From NCBI GenBank assembly GCA_035048495.1, contig CM068552.1, positions 29,328,154 through 29,392,153 of the forward strand: a stretch of 64,000 nt of DNA, read 5' to 3'. The translations under genes were made by a program, and so were the position numbers. Below are positions 46,836 through 58,425 of the stretch, piece by piece. Position 1 is the stretch's first letter; the number at the start of each line of letters is the position of its first letter. Below the pieces are notes generated by a model that had not been told where the DNA came from, searched no databases, and was given only the letters and a program-made list of their open reading frames with translations. Origin of the DNA: Euptelea pleiosperma. Taxonomy: Eukaryota > Streptophyta > Magnoliopsida > Ranunculales > Eupteleaceae.

Positions 46836-47110
46836 AAGAACCTGGAAGCCTTCTAAATGCACCCATCTCCATCTCAAGGAGGTTGAGTTAAATGGGTTTT
46901 GGGGTAGTAGGGAAGAAATCAAGCTTGCAAAGTATTTGCTTAGTAAATGCCATAGCACTCAAGACAATGACTATTCATCGCCAAGTAAAACATTATCTCA
47001 CTGGCAAAGGCTTTATGTCTTCTAGAATTTTAGAAGAGTTGAATGTGGAACGCATTCTTGATCAGCTTGAAAAAGTTCGACCCCAGGGTGTCAAATTAAC
47101 AATTATTTGA
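46836..47110 (+). pseudogene. F-box/FBD protein C-terminal fragment captured in CACTA
   Basis: Plus strand, in two frames: CTHLHLKEVELNGFWGSREE with IKLAKYLLSK, then, after a 1-base shift near 46945, NAIALKTMTI, and further on VERILDQLEKVRPQGVKLTI to a stop at 47108-47110. The pattern HLKxVExxGFxGxxxExxLAKYLLxNAxxLxxMxI is the FBD domain at the end of plant F-box/LRR/FBD proteins. It is fused back-to-back with the truncated TNP2 gene, so it replaces the missing transposase half. It is broken and presumably non-functional. Confidence 0.72.
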
Positions 47111-47337
47111 TTCTATTTTTGTTTCTTTTGTGCTGTTTAGTATTGTAAAAACATTTATCTGACTACTTAAATATTTAAATTGCTATTTATCTATAGAATT
47201 TGCATCGGTTCATGTGGTAATACTTTTCCAGCTGTAAGATATGTAAGTTAAAAGATCATTGATAGTGTTTGATTAGTTTCATCAATGGTTTAAAAAATGG
47301 TTGTTGTAACAGTTGAGATCGATTTCGTTTCCACACA

Positions 47338-47517
47338 CCATGGTGGACCTACAAACCAAAAAATCAGGCTGATTAGTGATTTATAGGTGTTGGATCAATC
47401 TTTGTATCTCAAATACTGCTCAAATTCTCACAATTGAGATCAGCCCATGAAAATAAGTCCAATCCAAAGCCTATAATCACCAATCAGGCTGATTTTTGGT
47501 TTGTAGGTCCACCATGG
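47338..47517. mobile_element. MITE (CCATGGTGGACCTACAAACC), 180 bp
   Basis: Inverted termini CCATGGTGGACCTACAAACC and GGTTTGTAGGTCCACCATGG. The interior 'gattagtgatttataggtgttgga' is shared with the related copies at about 48176-48400 and 49497-49710 (the latter split by the solo LTR). Confidence 0.8.
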
Positions 47518-48533
47518 GATTGGACAAACATCCATATGGTCAGAGTCCTGTAAGAGTGTGCCACGTAGCTTATATTGTGTCCCTGTACAGAATCCTGTCA
47601 TTTTAGGGCTGTCAACGAAGCCTGACCCTTGAAAGGATAGCAAGAACTATGAGGTGCAAAGTGGGTTCAGTCCAAACTCGTGGAATCCCAAAACTCAGTC
47701 GATATACATTAAAAAATAAACATGTTGCTGTTACAGGGTCCATCCAAACTTTCTAGTGTTTACATTCTTGGCAAAATGAAGAAAAAATGACATGCATCTC
47801 CAACCCAAGAATGAAGAATAAGTGAGATTAAAAAAAAATACCTTGATGAATCAAATCATCTCCACCTTGATGTCTTCTTCTCCAACTTGGACAGATGATG
47901 GGAGAGAGAGGAAAGTGAATGGTGGGGTAGATAGGAGGGTGAAAGAATAGACTCCAGCGCCGGTGGCAGCTTGAATCGACGTCGGAGACGGTGGTGAGAG
48001 AGAAGAGAGTGAAGGCAAGGGCTAGGGCGGGGTATGGCTTGGTAGGGACAGGGGATTGTGTGGGGACGATAAAAGGATTAGGGCTTTTTGCCCTTTCAAC
48101 TTCTTCTTTCAAAAAAAAAAAAAAAACCTAACCTACATGCTAATGCTTCCAATACGAAACACGTGGCATTTCTATGAGGATGTTGACCATATGGATGTTT
48201 GGCCGATTCCTAGTTGGAGCTACCAACCAAAAATAACCCTAATTAGTGATTTGTAAGCGTTGGATTTGAGTCATTTTCATGGGTTAATTTTATGCGTTGG
48301 ATTTGAGCATTATTTGGGTACAAGGATCCAAAGGTTTTAGATCACCAATCAGGCTGATGCTTTCAACGTAGGCCCATGTAGGGATTTTCCAAACATCTAT
48401 ACGGTAATAATCATTGTAAGTATGTGCCACTTGGCTTGTATTATGGGTGGTCATAGGGCCGTCATCTAGGTTGTCATATCTGTTTATTTCTTGTAACCAC
48501 AAAATCAGATGATTTTTGTTACTCATCACTACC
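47518..48533. other. CACTA interior with MITE relics
   Basis: No gene. The part from about 48176 to 48440 is a diverged copy of the MITE above plus its outer flank ('gtgccacgtggc', 'gtattatg'). A purine-rich segment at 47860-48060 creates spurious frames. Confidence 0.5.
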
Positions 48534-48757
48534 ATCTGGGCCCACTGACCGCATGGATATTTAGCACACCCCTTGGTAGACATATGTACCCAATATCAGC
48601 ATGTTTGAGGATTTTTAACCATTGCTTTTAGTACCCAAATAATGGTTGAATCCAACGGCTAAAAAATCACACCTTAAAAAAATATTGAAATCTAATGGCT
48701 ATGGATTACCAATAAGATGTTTTTTGGTGTCTATATCAATGAAGGGGTGGGCAGAAC
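48534..48757. mobile_element. MITE (ATCTGGGCCCACTGAC family), truncated
   Basis: Matches 51964-52216 from its left end to 'gaaggggtgggcagaac', where a hAT-like sequence takes over at 48758. The right terminus is lost. Confidence 0.7.
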
Positions 48758-49142
48758 CAAGGTTTAAAGGGGACCGTTATAACGGTATAACGGACTAGGG
48801 GCGTTACCATTTTTTCCGTTATAATGAAAAAAAAACGCTCAGGGGCAAAAATGGAAAAAATGGGAAAATAACAAAAAATAACGGAAATAACAGAAAATAA
48901 CGGAAAAAAATGAAAAAAAATAGAAAAAATGGCTCTGAAATTCAAATTTTGAATTTTAAAATTTGAATTTCAAAATTTCAAAAATGAAAAATAACATAAA
49001 AAATGGAAAATAACGGAAAAATAACAGCCGTTATACATTGTCACATATTTTTCCACGGAGAAATAAAAGAAATAAATAAAGAGAAAAATAACGAAAAATA
49101 ACGGTCGTTATAACAAAAATAATGGCCGTTATTTTCTAGACA
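48758..49142. mobile_element. hAT-type MITE (CAAGGTTTAAA family), right end missing
   Basis: Starts CAAGGTTTAAAGGGGACC and contains the family's 'gttataacggtataacgg' and repeated 'aataacggaaaataacgg' motifs. The right terminus TTTAAACC.TG is not present. Confidence 0.65.
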
Positions 49143-49710
49143 TCTTAACAGTACATAGTGTAACCCCACATGACTTACCCCCTTATGACCCGATCCTCTG
49201 TTCATGACCGTCGTTGACCTACCATCGACTCACAAAAAAATTGAAGGACAAGAATGCCCCTTATAATTTCTCCAACCTTAGAACATGTAGGTTTGTGCCA
49301 AATCCTTAACCCTAAATCAGAAGGATGTAATGGACTGTCGGGCATGAGATTCCAGTGGATCGTTGGCCGCTTATCACCTATGACCAACCTACCAAAATCT
49401 CAAGGTCGGTCGACTAGCGTGGTGGTACTGATCTTGCTCTAATCCATTGCCACCGTTAATTTGATGACGTGGACCGTATTAGAGGACACTGGCCATATTG
49501 GAGGACGCTGGCCTTATGTATGTTTAGTCGATCCCCGGGCCGACTTACAAAAAACAAATCACCCTAATTAATGGTTTCTAACCATTAGATTTTTTAGTCA
49601 TTTTCATGGGTTTATTTTCATTGTAGGAATTTGAGCATTATTGCTATTATTTCGGTACAAGGATCCAAAGGTTTTAAATTACTAATTAGGATGATTTTTG
49701 TTATGTAGAC

Positions 49711-51811
49711 TGATATTCGCTTAAAAGTGCGTATTTTTCACTGTTATCTTCTAAGCGTTATCACACTCTCCTACGTTAAAATGCTCTATTTATCTACTTT
49801 TCTACGTAAGAGTCTCTTTTGTTGCGTAGAACACACTTTTCTGGATGAAATGGTATATTTGCATGCATTAAACATATTTTCGGAAGTCTAGACATTGAGT
49901 CGTTCTGATAAAGTCTCATTACGCACTTCTTCTGTCGCAGGAAACCCCGATGGGATAATTCTCGAGACTTGCGAGCCCACATGCTATGACTAGAAGATAT
50001 GGGCCAAATATGGGCTGAATAAGAGGACCAAAAAGCTGGCCCAAAGAACGAAGAGAGTAGGAGAGCCAATGACCAAGAGACGGACCAAAGCGTTTAAAGC
50101 CACATGAGTCAGCAAGGAATGATAGTCTACTCTACCGGAGAAGCGTGAGGATGGTCACAGTGAAGACCAGGGTTCCAGACCCTCTGCCAATACTTTTATC
50201 TCCATTTTCTGATATTTTCTCTCTCCTCCTCCTAATCCCCCTCCCATCTCTTTCTCTCCTTCCCCATAACTGTTCCCGACCTTTTCCTCTCCTCCTTCTC
50301 CTTCTTTTTCTTCTTTCTCTTCCTCCTCTTCTTCATCTTCTTCATATCTTCGCCGGAGTTGCCTGCAACTCCGGCCGTTTGGTAAGGCCTCCTCCTCCTC
50401 CTCCTCTTCTTCTTATTCTTCTTCTTCATCCGTTCCCCCTTGCTGCTGCGTGCAGCACCATTTCCTCCACCTGCAACCACCGTCTTCTTCATCCTCGCGC
50501 TCCACCACCACCTGCAACAGCTGCTCCAAAAGCCAGCCGTCCTCTCCTCTGGCATCCACCACACCTTCTCCCTTGCTGGTGTTGCACGATCTACAACACC
50601 AAGCAATGCCTTCAACTTCTTGGGCTGCAAACTACCATCCAGCGTGCCGCCCTCTCCCTCTATCAAACCACGACCTGCAACTCGGAGTTGCAGGTCCGCC
50701 TGCGACCTCCTTGATCCGCCTCTTGCCACCGCCTGCCGCTGCCTGCTTCTCCCCATCTTTACCACCACACCATCAGATCTGCAATCCTAAGCTACTGCAC
50801 TCACAACCCCAGCAAGTATCCACCTAACGCCTTCACCCTCCACTCGTTCCGCCATTTCAGTGGCTGCTCCCCTCATCGGCGAGTCCACACCATCAGCAAT
50901 AATGAGTTGCAGACCAGCACCTTGCTGGAAATCTGCAATACAGGGCCTCAACAGGTGGTAAAAAAAAAAAAAAAAAAAAAAAAGGAAAAAAAAAGAAAGG
51001 AAAGAAAAGATGAAGAGAAGAGGGGAGAAGATGAAGGGATGAGGACCTCTTACCTCCATCATCACCGCCGCCTTCATCTAACACCACCAACCCCCGCCTG
51101 CTACACCCTTTCGTTCGCCGGAACCTGCTGCTTTACCGTGCACCCACGGTTTCACCCTCAAAATTGAACGCCCCCATTTGGCTGGCCGAATCAGCAACCT
51201 CCACATCCACAAGCACTACGACTTGCTGCCTTCACCTTCTTGGCACAAACCCGCATCTTCTCCCACCTTGCAAGTCAGCCCACCCACGTGGTAGAGTCTC
51301 ACAACTCATGGTATCACCCTCTTCCATCTCATGGCCAACCATGGCCGAATCACCTTTCACCACTTGGCCGGTCCGTACTTCCACGTGGCCAATCCATTGG
51401 TCCGTAAGTTCATGAAGGTAATTGTTGTTCATTCCTTTGGTCTCTTTCTATTTCTTCATCTCTCTCTCTCTATTTCATCACTTTCTCTCTCTAGATTTCT
51501 CTACTTTCTCTCTCTTCTTCTTCTCTCTCTCTAATTTAGTTTTACTGCTTTCTAGATTAATTGTTTCATGTTTGAGTTGTAAGTTACATTTGAAGTCATG
51601 AAATAAAGTTTATTTTGATTCAAGATCGATAAATTCTTATTATTTTATGTTCCTTATTGTGCTAATCCAACTAATCCCGAGTGTGGATCGACATCCGACA
51701 CGAGCCACTATACAAAATTACTCATTTTACAAGTTAAATGTCTCGGATAAATTAAAAATGTGTTGATTCTAGGGTTTCTGTAACCAACAACGCGGAAAAA
51801 TCTTACTTTCA
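49711..51811 (+). repeat. Solo LTR of the Athila-type family (LTR-A), plus strand
   Basis: Begins TGATATTCGC and ends ...CTTACTTTCA, 2101 bp. It is flanked by TAGAC (49706-49710) and TAGGC (51812-51816), a 5-bp target duplication with one change. The target was a MITE copy whose halves lie at about 49497-49710 and 51812-51910. It is shorter than the other LTRs through internal deletions. It carries the family hairpin at 50352-50375. Confidence 0.92.
50352..50375. other. LTR hairpin in the second solo LTR
   Basis: GCCGGAGTTGC and GCAACTCCGGC arms with a two-base spacer, equivalent to the hairpins at 3875 and 17270. A weaker palindrome TGCAACTCGGAGTTGCA lies near 50678-50694. Confidence 0.8.
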
Positions 51812-51963
51812 TAGGCCCATATAGGGATTGGCCAAACATCCATACGGTCAGAGTCCTCTAGCAGTGTGCCACGTGGCTCGTATTATGAGTGAGCATAGGG
51901 GCATATAAGAGTTTTACTCCTTTATGGAGTGACGAAGCACAATTTTTGTCACTCACCACTGTC

Positions 51964-52216
51964 ATCTGGGCCCACTGACTGCATGGATGTTTAGCCTACC
52001 CCTTCGTAGACATTCATACAGAAAATAAGTAGGATGTTTGATGTTTTTTAGCCATTAGTTTTAGTACAGAAGAATAATGGTTGAATCCAATGGTTAGAAT
52101 CATATCTTAAAAAGTACTAAAATCTGATGGCTAGACATTACCAATCAAGGTGATTTTTTGTGTGTATATCCACGAAGGGGTGGGCAGAACATCTACGCGG
52201 TCAGTGGGCCCAGATT
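51964..52216. mobile_element. MITE (ATCTGGGCCCACTGAC family), complete
   Basis: Inverted termini ATCTGGGCCCACTGACTGCA and ACGCGGTCAGTGGGCCCAGAT, about 250 bp, non-coding. Confidence 0.78.
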
Positions 52217-52299
52217 GCAGCATTAAGTATCTTAAAAAGTTTTAGGTATACCTTGTTACATTTTTTTTTAATGTAAAATGAGAAAATAGAGGTGAAAAT

Positions 52300-52872
52300 C
52301 ATTAGTGGCAACTTGAGTAGCCACAAAAAGTACACGTTTAGCTGAGGTAAAGAAAAACACGGCTACAACTTACTTTCCCTCAAAATAAAATGCGCGTCAA
52401 AATTTTGTGCCATACAATTAGCGGCGACTATTTGCTGTGACATTTGGGTTGTCGCTACATTTGGCCATGTAATACGTTTAGTGGCGACATTAGATTTTTG
52501 CCATTAAACATAATTTATTGGTGGTAACGTAAATAACCACAAATGTACACATTTAGCCGCAGTAAAGCTAAACACGGCTAAAACTAACAATTAGCCATGA
52601 ATCATAAAGTTGCAACTAAAACATCTACTATTTAGCGACGACAATAAAATTCGTCACTAATTATATTTCCCTCCAAATAAAATGCATGCCGAAATTCCGC
52701 GCCATACAATTAGCGGCGATTTTTTGCTGCGACATTTTGGTTTGTCGCTAAATATGGCTATGTAGTACCTTCAGTGGCGACATTAGATTTTTGCCACGAA
52801 AAGCACATTATTAGTGGCGATATATGGCTCACAACTAAAAAGTCACCACTAAAAACAACATTTCTTGTAGTG
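52300..52872. repeat. CACTA subterminal repeat array, right
   Basis: Repeated TTTAGTGGCGAC / GTCGCCACTAAA-like motifs and 'tttagctgcagtaaa' elements, the mirror of the left array, ending in TTTCTTGTAGTG. Confidence 0.85.
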
Positions 52873-54233
52873 AGTCTTTCACTATTTCTTGAGTATTCAT
52901 CACATAATCTATTTCAGCATTGGAATTTTCACTACTTATGTCATCCTCTTCTGATTTATTAATGGATAAATGCTGCCACCAACTATAACATTGGTAATGG
53001 TCTCCAAGTGGTCCCTTTTATCAATCCTTGGTTCCTTCTCTATAAATGAAACATCTTCATTGTCCTTATTCTTATCTTTATGAATCAACTCTGCATCATC
53101 AAGTGGGGTATTGTAATATTCTTCTATTTTAGATCTGAAATTGTCCCAACATCTGCACCATCTACCACTAAATCATCATCATTCTTTTGTTTGTTTTGTC
53201 TAACACCAACCTCAATTGTATTGGTTTTGTTTTTATCAACATCAAGTTCATCCCTTTTAGCATCGTTGTTATTCCCACAAGCATCAATTTGGGTTTTAGT
53301 ACTTAATCCTTCTTTGTCCACGTTTGCTTTTTCCCCAATAATCAAGTTTGTTTCTTTACGATTTATTCTCCTTAAATTGTGCTTTTCTTTTTGAAGAACC
53401 TCTTTATTCCTTTCGTTATACTGTTCATCTTTTTCAATCGATTGAAGTTTTCGACATTCGTAAACATTATGACCCTACAAAGAACAGTGTGAGCAATACT
53501 TTGGAAACCTATCATATGTTACTTTTTGCCAAAATCCAGATGATTTAGCTGACGGGATCCACACATGTGAAGGTAAAGTTTTGGAAACATCCATCTCCAC
53601 ATAGACCCTAGCCGTACTTGGGCGTGTTAACGTTGCAGTAGCCTGATCCATACGTAAAAATCGCCCAACGACTAAGGCTATCGGTTTTAACGTACTAGGA
53701 TGAAACATGTTCAATGGCAGAAAAGGAAGCTGAATCCAAATAGGAGGCAGAGAAGAGTCCTTCTTTGGATCAAAGGAAGAAGACCAACAAAATACCCTAC
53801 TCCAGTATCCTTTAATATGAAATCTCTCCCATGTTACGACCATGATCACATCTTCGTCAGCTGCAAGTTTAAGGAAGATGTGTCTAGGATCAATCAACCC
53901 TAGAGTTACTACTCCCTGCAAACCCCTATGAAGATTTACGTGAGATCGAATATCTTCCATAGACGGCTTAGCAGCAGAAAACTTCAAAACCAGTGCCAAC
54001 TTCAAACAAGCTTCTAATTTAGTTATGTCCTGTGGAGCAAAGGTTACCGAAGGACACCCTTCTTTTTGTGAAATTCTGGCCTCAACTAGAAACTCCTTAG
54101 AAGAATTATGTCTTTTGACTACAGCAGCAAAGGATTGAGCAACATGGCCCACCGGCGTCCCACCTGCGTCCTTCCATCCACCTGTGATGCTGCCAAGGCA
54201 ACCATAGCAAAGAAAGAAAAAGAAATCAAACAC
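52873..54233 (-). pseudogene. L1 ORF1, 5' part (DUF4283 and CCHC zinc knuckle)
   Basis: A long open minus-strand frame at 54233-53475 carries the plant LINE ORF1 / DUF4283-type domain (WERFHIKGYWSRVFCW, PIWIQLPFLPLNMFHP, VGRFLRMDQAT, ARVYVEMDVSK). It leads into a CCHC zinc knuckle YCSHCSL-stop-GHNVYEC: a TAG at 53477-53475 falls between the second Cys and the His. The frame then continues open through an acidic, Asn/Asp-rich segment to the CACTA insertion at 52872. The protein would bind LINE RNA. The start codon is uncertain and may lie further upstream. Confidence 0.85.
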
Positions 54234-54670
54234 AGAACGTGATACCCTCGATTCACAACAACTAAGCTTTTATTCATGACATCCTCCCATCGACCTTGGT
54301 CGTCCGTGGAAACCAAGGGACCCAACGGATGATGTTAAGATCAAAGAAAAATCGGAGAAAAGATGGCAAATCGCCGGATATGATGGAGAGAAAGAAAGAG
54401 GCGAGGAGGAAATAAAAAGGTAAGATAAAAAATAAAAATAAAAAAAAGAAAGAGGGAAAGAGATGGTTGTGCGGCGGCACCGGTGAGGTGAGGGTAAGGA
54501 AACCCTAAACCCTAACCCTTTGAGACAAGAAAAAAGATGAAAAGAAAAGGGTAAGGGGAAAAGCAAAAAAAAAATTAAGGTGAAAATACAAGGGATGTGC
54601 GGCGAGCAGCGGGGTACAGCATACGGCGACGGCGATGAGAGGGAGACGAAACCCTAATCTCTTATCTCCC
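54234..54670 (-). other. L1 5' region
   Basis: GC-richer DNA with 'acggcgacggcgatgagagg' and 'aaaccctaatc' phrases, plausibly the LINE 5' untranslated region. The exact 5' end and any target duplication are not resolved. Confidence 0.45.
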
Positions 54671-54999
54671 TTAAGTTTAGATTCGGTTTCGATAAATGGG
54701 TAAAATTGTTGGAAAGGTTCAGAAGGATCAAATCTTCTAATTTTGATTTCAATTCTTTAAAGAATCAGTTAACTGTTCTTTTGATATTCTTTCATCCCTT
54801 TTGATCGCGGGATCCCTTTTTCAAAGGTATTTTCTCCCTTTTATAGTCTCTATTTTCCTCCTCCTTCCTTTGAATTCTCACGTGCCTTTTTCAATTTGTT
54901 CCGTTCGAATCATCCACGTGGATTCAGTTATTTCATTAGAAGTAAACATGTGCGTTTGATCATTCTGTTGAGATCTACTCCACATGTCCTCCTCCTATT

Positions 55000-55416
55000 G
55001 ATGTTGTTTTTTAATAATCTTGTGATATAAACTAATTTTGATGTTTTAACTTACTTTGAAGAAATACCCAACTGATTTGCCCATCTGATAGATTGACTGG
55101 CTTATCTGTCTAATTATCTAACTGGTTGCTTGACTGGCTTACCTGTATGTTTGTCTGACTGGTTGTCTGATTGGCTTACCTGACTGATTATCTGACTGGC
55201 CCACTGAAGCAATTAATCAAAATTGAAATTCATTCATTAAAAGAAATAGAGTAACTTGCATTGATTTTGCAGAATTAAAAATTGTATTAAATAAAAAAGA
55301 AGCTAGTAAACAAAACTTGGAGGAGTTCCAACACCTAGTTGCCATCACCAACAAGCTATTGAAATTGCTCCCAAGATCTGTGAGAAGATGGTGGTTCCAA
55401 TGGTGGACATTCCTGT

Positions 55417-55459
<43 letters not shown>

Positions 55460-56818
55460 AAGAGAGAAAGAATGTGATGAGAGAAGAAGTTGAGAGGGGG
55501 GGAGGGGCCATCGAGATGAGGGTTCGGCCTCCCCTTATATAGGAAAGGAGACATCCCCTTTGAGGAGTAGTTAGATTCTCCCAAAAATGAAGAGGTCGTG
55601 GGGTCCACGTTGGAGATGGATAGAGAGAAAAGTGGGGAGTTATGGAGGACGGATTCTTTTGGAAACCATCCAAGATAAGGATGAAGGAATTATTGAAAGA
55701 GATTTGATTAAACGGGAGGTATTATAGGATAGGAAAGGGGAATGAGAAAATGAAGGAAAGTTGGTGTGAGAGACTAGAAAAGATAGTTTGAAAGGAATAT
55801 TTAGTTCCCAAATGGGGAAGGCATTGACGTTTTCTATTTTTGGGATGTGGGGTCCACTCCATCAAGCGGGGCCGTGGGCCATTCTACTTGAGTGGGCCAA
55901 TGATAGTGGGCCCGTATTTTAGCTCAGCCATGGCCCATATGATTGAACTGGGAATGATGAGGGCCATGGGATTATTTTAGGATGGATAGAGGGGGGATCA
56001 TAGGATGATGGATCGGCAGATGTGGCCATATGATCTAGATTGATGAGAAAGATGGTCGTGGGATTCTAAGATGGTGAGATGGATGATCAGATTAATGATT
56101 GGATGATCAGATGATGAGATGAATGGTCGGATGAATGATTGGATGATCAGATGATGATATAGAGGGTGAGATTAGGAGGTGGTATGTGAACTATTAGATC
56201 ATGGAAAGGGAGAGGATGAAGGATGACTACAGGATAGAGAGAGAACAAGGTTTAAAGAGGGGAGAGAAAGAGAATACAGATAAAGAAGAAAAAATGCTGG
56301 TAGGAGGTCTTGAACCCTGGTTTCTGACTTAGTCTTCTATAAGCTTCACCAACTAAGCAAGTCGCCTTCATCTTATGTTAATTGTTGTGGCTTTTATCAC
56401 CTTAGTCTTTTTTCTCGGACCTTGACTCTTTTGCTCTTTTGGTCTTCTCTTTGACTCTGTGATCTTTTGGCTCAGCCCATACTTGGCCTATATCCTGTTG
56501 GCATACATGTTGGCTCTTTAAGCTTTTAACATTGGGCTTGGTGGTTGATTGCAGTCCCACAATCCTTCAGAAGCGTCCAATCGAGGTCCATGTGACAATA
56601 AAAGCGAGTAATGAGTGTTCATCACAACGACTTCATATCTATACTTCCAGAAATATGTTTAATTCATGCAAATACTCTATGTTGGCTACAAAAGTGTGTT
56701 CTATGTAATAGAGGAAACTCTTACATAGAAAGGTTAATAAAAATAAAATTTTACGTAGGAGAATCCGATAACGCTAAAAGGATAATAGCTTAAAATAAGT
56801 ACTTTTAAGCGAATATCA
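55000..56818 (-). repeat. Diverged fourth LTR of the Athila-type family, left edge unresolved
   Basis: On the minus strand it starts TGATATTCGCTTAAAAGTAC at 56818 and keeps family landmarks: 'tacgtaaaa' near the start, the 'aagcttaaagagcc' block and the 'ccagggttcaagacc' block near 56305-56320. The left part is not alignable by eye and the end is unknown. It contains a TATA sequence (CTTATATAAGG, near 55537), a (GA)n run at 55420-55457, and a tetramer-like CTGACTGG repeat at about 55085-55205. Confidence 0.65.
55420..55457. repeat. (GA)n microsatellite
   Basis: About 19 GA repeats inside the diverged LTR. Confidence 0.93.
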
Positions 56819-56989
56819 ATGTCATTAGGTCTACCCTTCTGACTCTTCAATGCTTTGTGCAATCCCTACTGAATTAAGACATCCCTGACTTGGACTTGCC
56901 ATAATCTAAAATTGTTACTCCCATCGAACTTCTCTACCTCTAACTTGGCGTGTAACACCTTCGTATGTTTTGAAATATCCGGTTATATG

Positions 56990-58380
56990 GATTAATAGGA
57001 CCTAGAAGGGGGTGAATAGGTTCGATTCAAATTAATTATCAATTAAAAATTAAGCAACCTATTCAATTCTATTCGATCGGTGATCTGGGATCTATCGCAT
57101 GCAATTTCTAGCGGAAGCAAATAGATTGGTCTAACCAGATTTATTGCAAATATACCAAAGATATATTTTTCATAAATCTGTTCAGCCAATAACACAATAA
57201 AATTAATCAAGCAATAGATACACGATTTTTACGAGGAAAACCCAACTGAGAAAAACCTCGGGACCACGTCCAGTCGAAATCACAATACTAATAGAAGACA
57301 GAGATACAAACAGTTACCCACGGTACGACTCACAACTGAATCTAACTCCACACGAGCTTCAGCCGCCGATTTATCACGTCGTCTTATATCTTCACGTTTC
57401 GAAATGCCTTTAGGGTTTAATCTCGAATCACAACCAACTCAATCCACACATGACTTCACACCGAATCCACACAAATGGGGTAACTAACAAAAGGTAGTAT
57501 GATAAACCAATGTGTTTAATCCTTTATGGAAGAAAGAAATTCAACCATGAAAAGATTAACACTCTCCTACACTCAAGATCAAAAGAATAAAACTTACTTG
57601 ATCAAGATCTTGAGTTTACAAGAGCAAAACTTAAACTTTAATCAACAATGGAAGCTCTTGGATCTCTAAGTTTTCTCCTCTGCTTTAGATGGGTTAGAAT
57701 GGCTTGGAAGAGTTAGGTTTTCAACCTAAAAGGTTATATTTATAGTAAAGCAAGAGTCCCAGAGAGATAGAACTAATTCGGGGGCAATTTAGACAATTTT
57801 GGAGTTTTAAAAACTCATCCTTCGTAAATCCAATCGATTGGACAAAAATTCAATCGATTGTAGATAACACGAACAATTACTTTTCTGTCTGGGCATGTCC
57901 AATCGATTGTACTCAGGGTCCAATCGATTGGACAAAGCCCAATCGATTGGAGACCTCTATGAAATCGATTGGACTATTCGGGTAACAATTTTAGTTTTGT
58001 CAGCACAACTCCAATCGATTGCACTCAAGGTCTAATCGATTGGACTTTTCAGCATATCAATTGGACTATCCAAAAGTTGCTCGAAAAGCCCCGATTTATC
58101 CCAAAAAGCTTCCCTTCCTATTATGACTTAGTTTTTCATGATTTTAAGGATTCTCAACTCTATTTCTATGGTATCTAAGTCACTTACCAACCTAATGGTG
58201 TGTTGATCAATTGAAGCTTTGAATCTTCTGATGTATCACTCTTCTGATCTTCTGTCAAGCACTCTTCAGTGATGAAATCATACTTAATCAATCGACTCCT
58301 AACTACTCACATACTAAGAAGGTTACATACACATGTTTTGTCATACAGGATTAGCCAACACAAAAATCAGGATCTTACAT
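56990..58380 (-). repeat. Copia-type LTR-like fragment with ATCGAT palindromes
   Basis: The phrase 'aggacctagaagggggtgaatagg' near 56998 is the reverse complement of the usual 3' end of a class of plant LTRs, also present at 29548 and 31028. 'ttacgaggaaaacccaactgagaaaaacctcgg' (about 57228-57260) is a second typical phrase. At 57825-58075 at least nine copies of CAATCGATTG-like motifs are clustered. No coding sequence. Boundaries are not defined. Confidence 0.5.
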
Positions 58381-58410
58381 GTTTTGGCGCCATCCCTATC
58401 AAATCCTCGA

Positions 58411-58422
58411 GCTCTGATACTA
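58411..58422 (-). promoter_or_regulatory. Primer-binding site relic (Met-tRNA type)
   Basis: Reverse complement TAGTATCAGAGC, one base from TGGTATCAGAGC, adjacent to the TG-start of an LTR at 58426. Confidence 0.6.
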
Positions 58423-58425
58423 GTT

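Larger units (their letters stand above)
41761..52872. mobile_element. CACTA (En/Spm) transposon, 11.1 kb, inserted in L1 ORF1
   Basis: The left end is CACTATAAGAAATTTGCC and the right end ...TTTCTTGTAGTG; inverted termini with 3-bp target duplication AGT (41758-41760, 52873-52875). Subterminal arrays of the TTTAGTGGCGA / TCGCCACTAAA motif occupy about 41770-42370 and 52300-52870. On the minus strand it carries decayed TNP2-type and Transposase_24 genes; the N-terminal catalytic half of TNP2 is missing. An FBD-domain gene fragment, several MITEs and a solo LTR lie between the transposase remnants and the right end. Confidence 0.93.
37687..54670 (-). mobile_element. Plant L1 LINE, minus strand, split by nested insertions
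   Basis: The order on the minus strand is 5' region (about 54670), ORF1 (CCHC protein), ORF2 (endonuclease and reverse transcriptase), as in plant L1 elements. It is interrupted by a CACTA element (41761-52872) in ORF1 and a foldback element (38020-38919) in ORF2. Total LINE-derived DNA is about 5 kb. The 3' end is truncated at the MITE near 37687 and no poly(A) tail is visible. The 5' limit near 54670 is approximate. Confidence 0.85.

Noticed and set aside
50145..51534. Frames of up to 189 codons rich in Leu/Pro/Ser
   Set aside because: Low-complexity LTR sequence of the third Athila-family LTR; no domain and not conserved.
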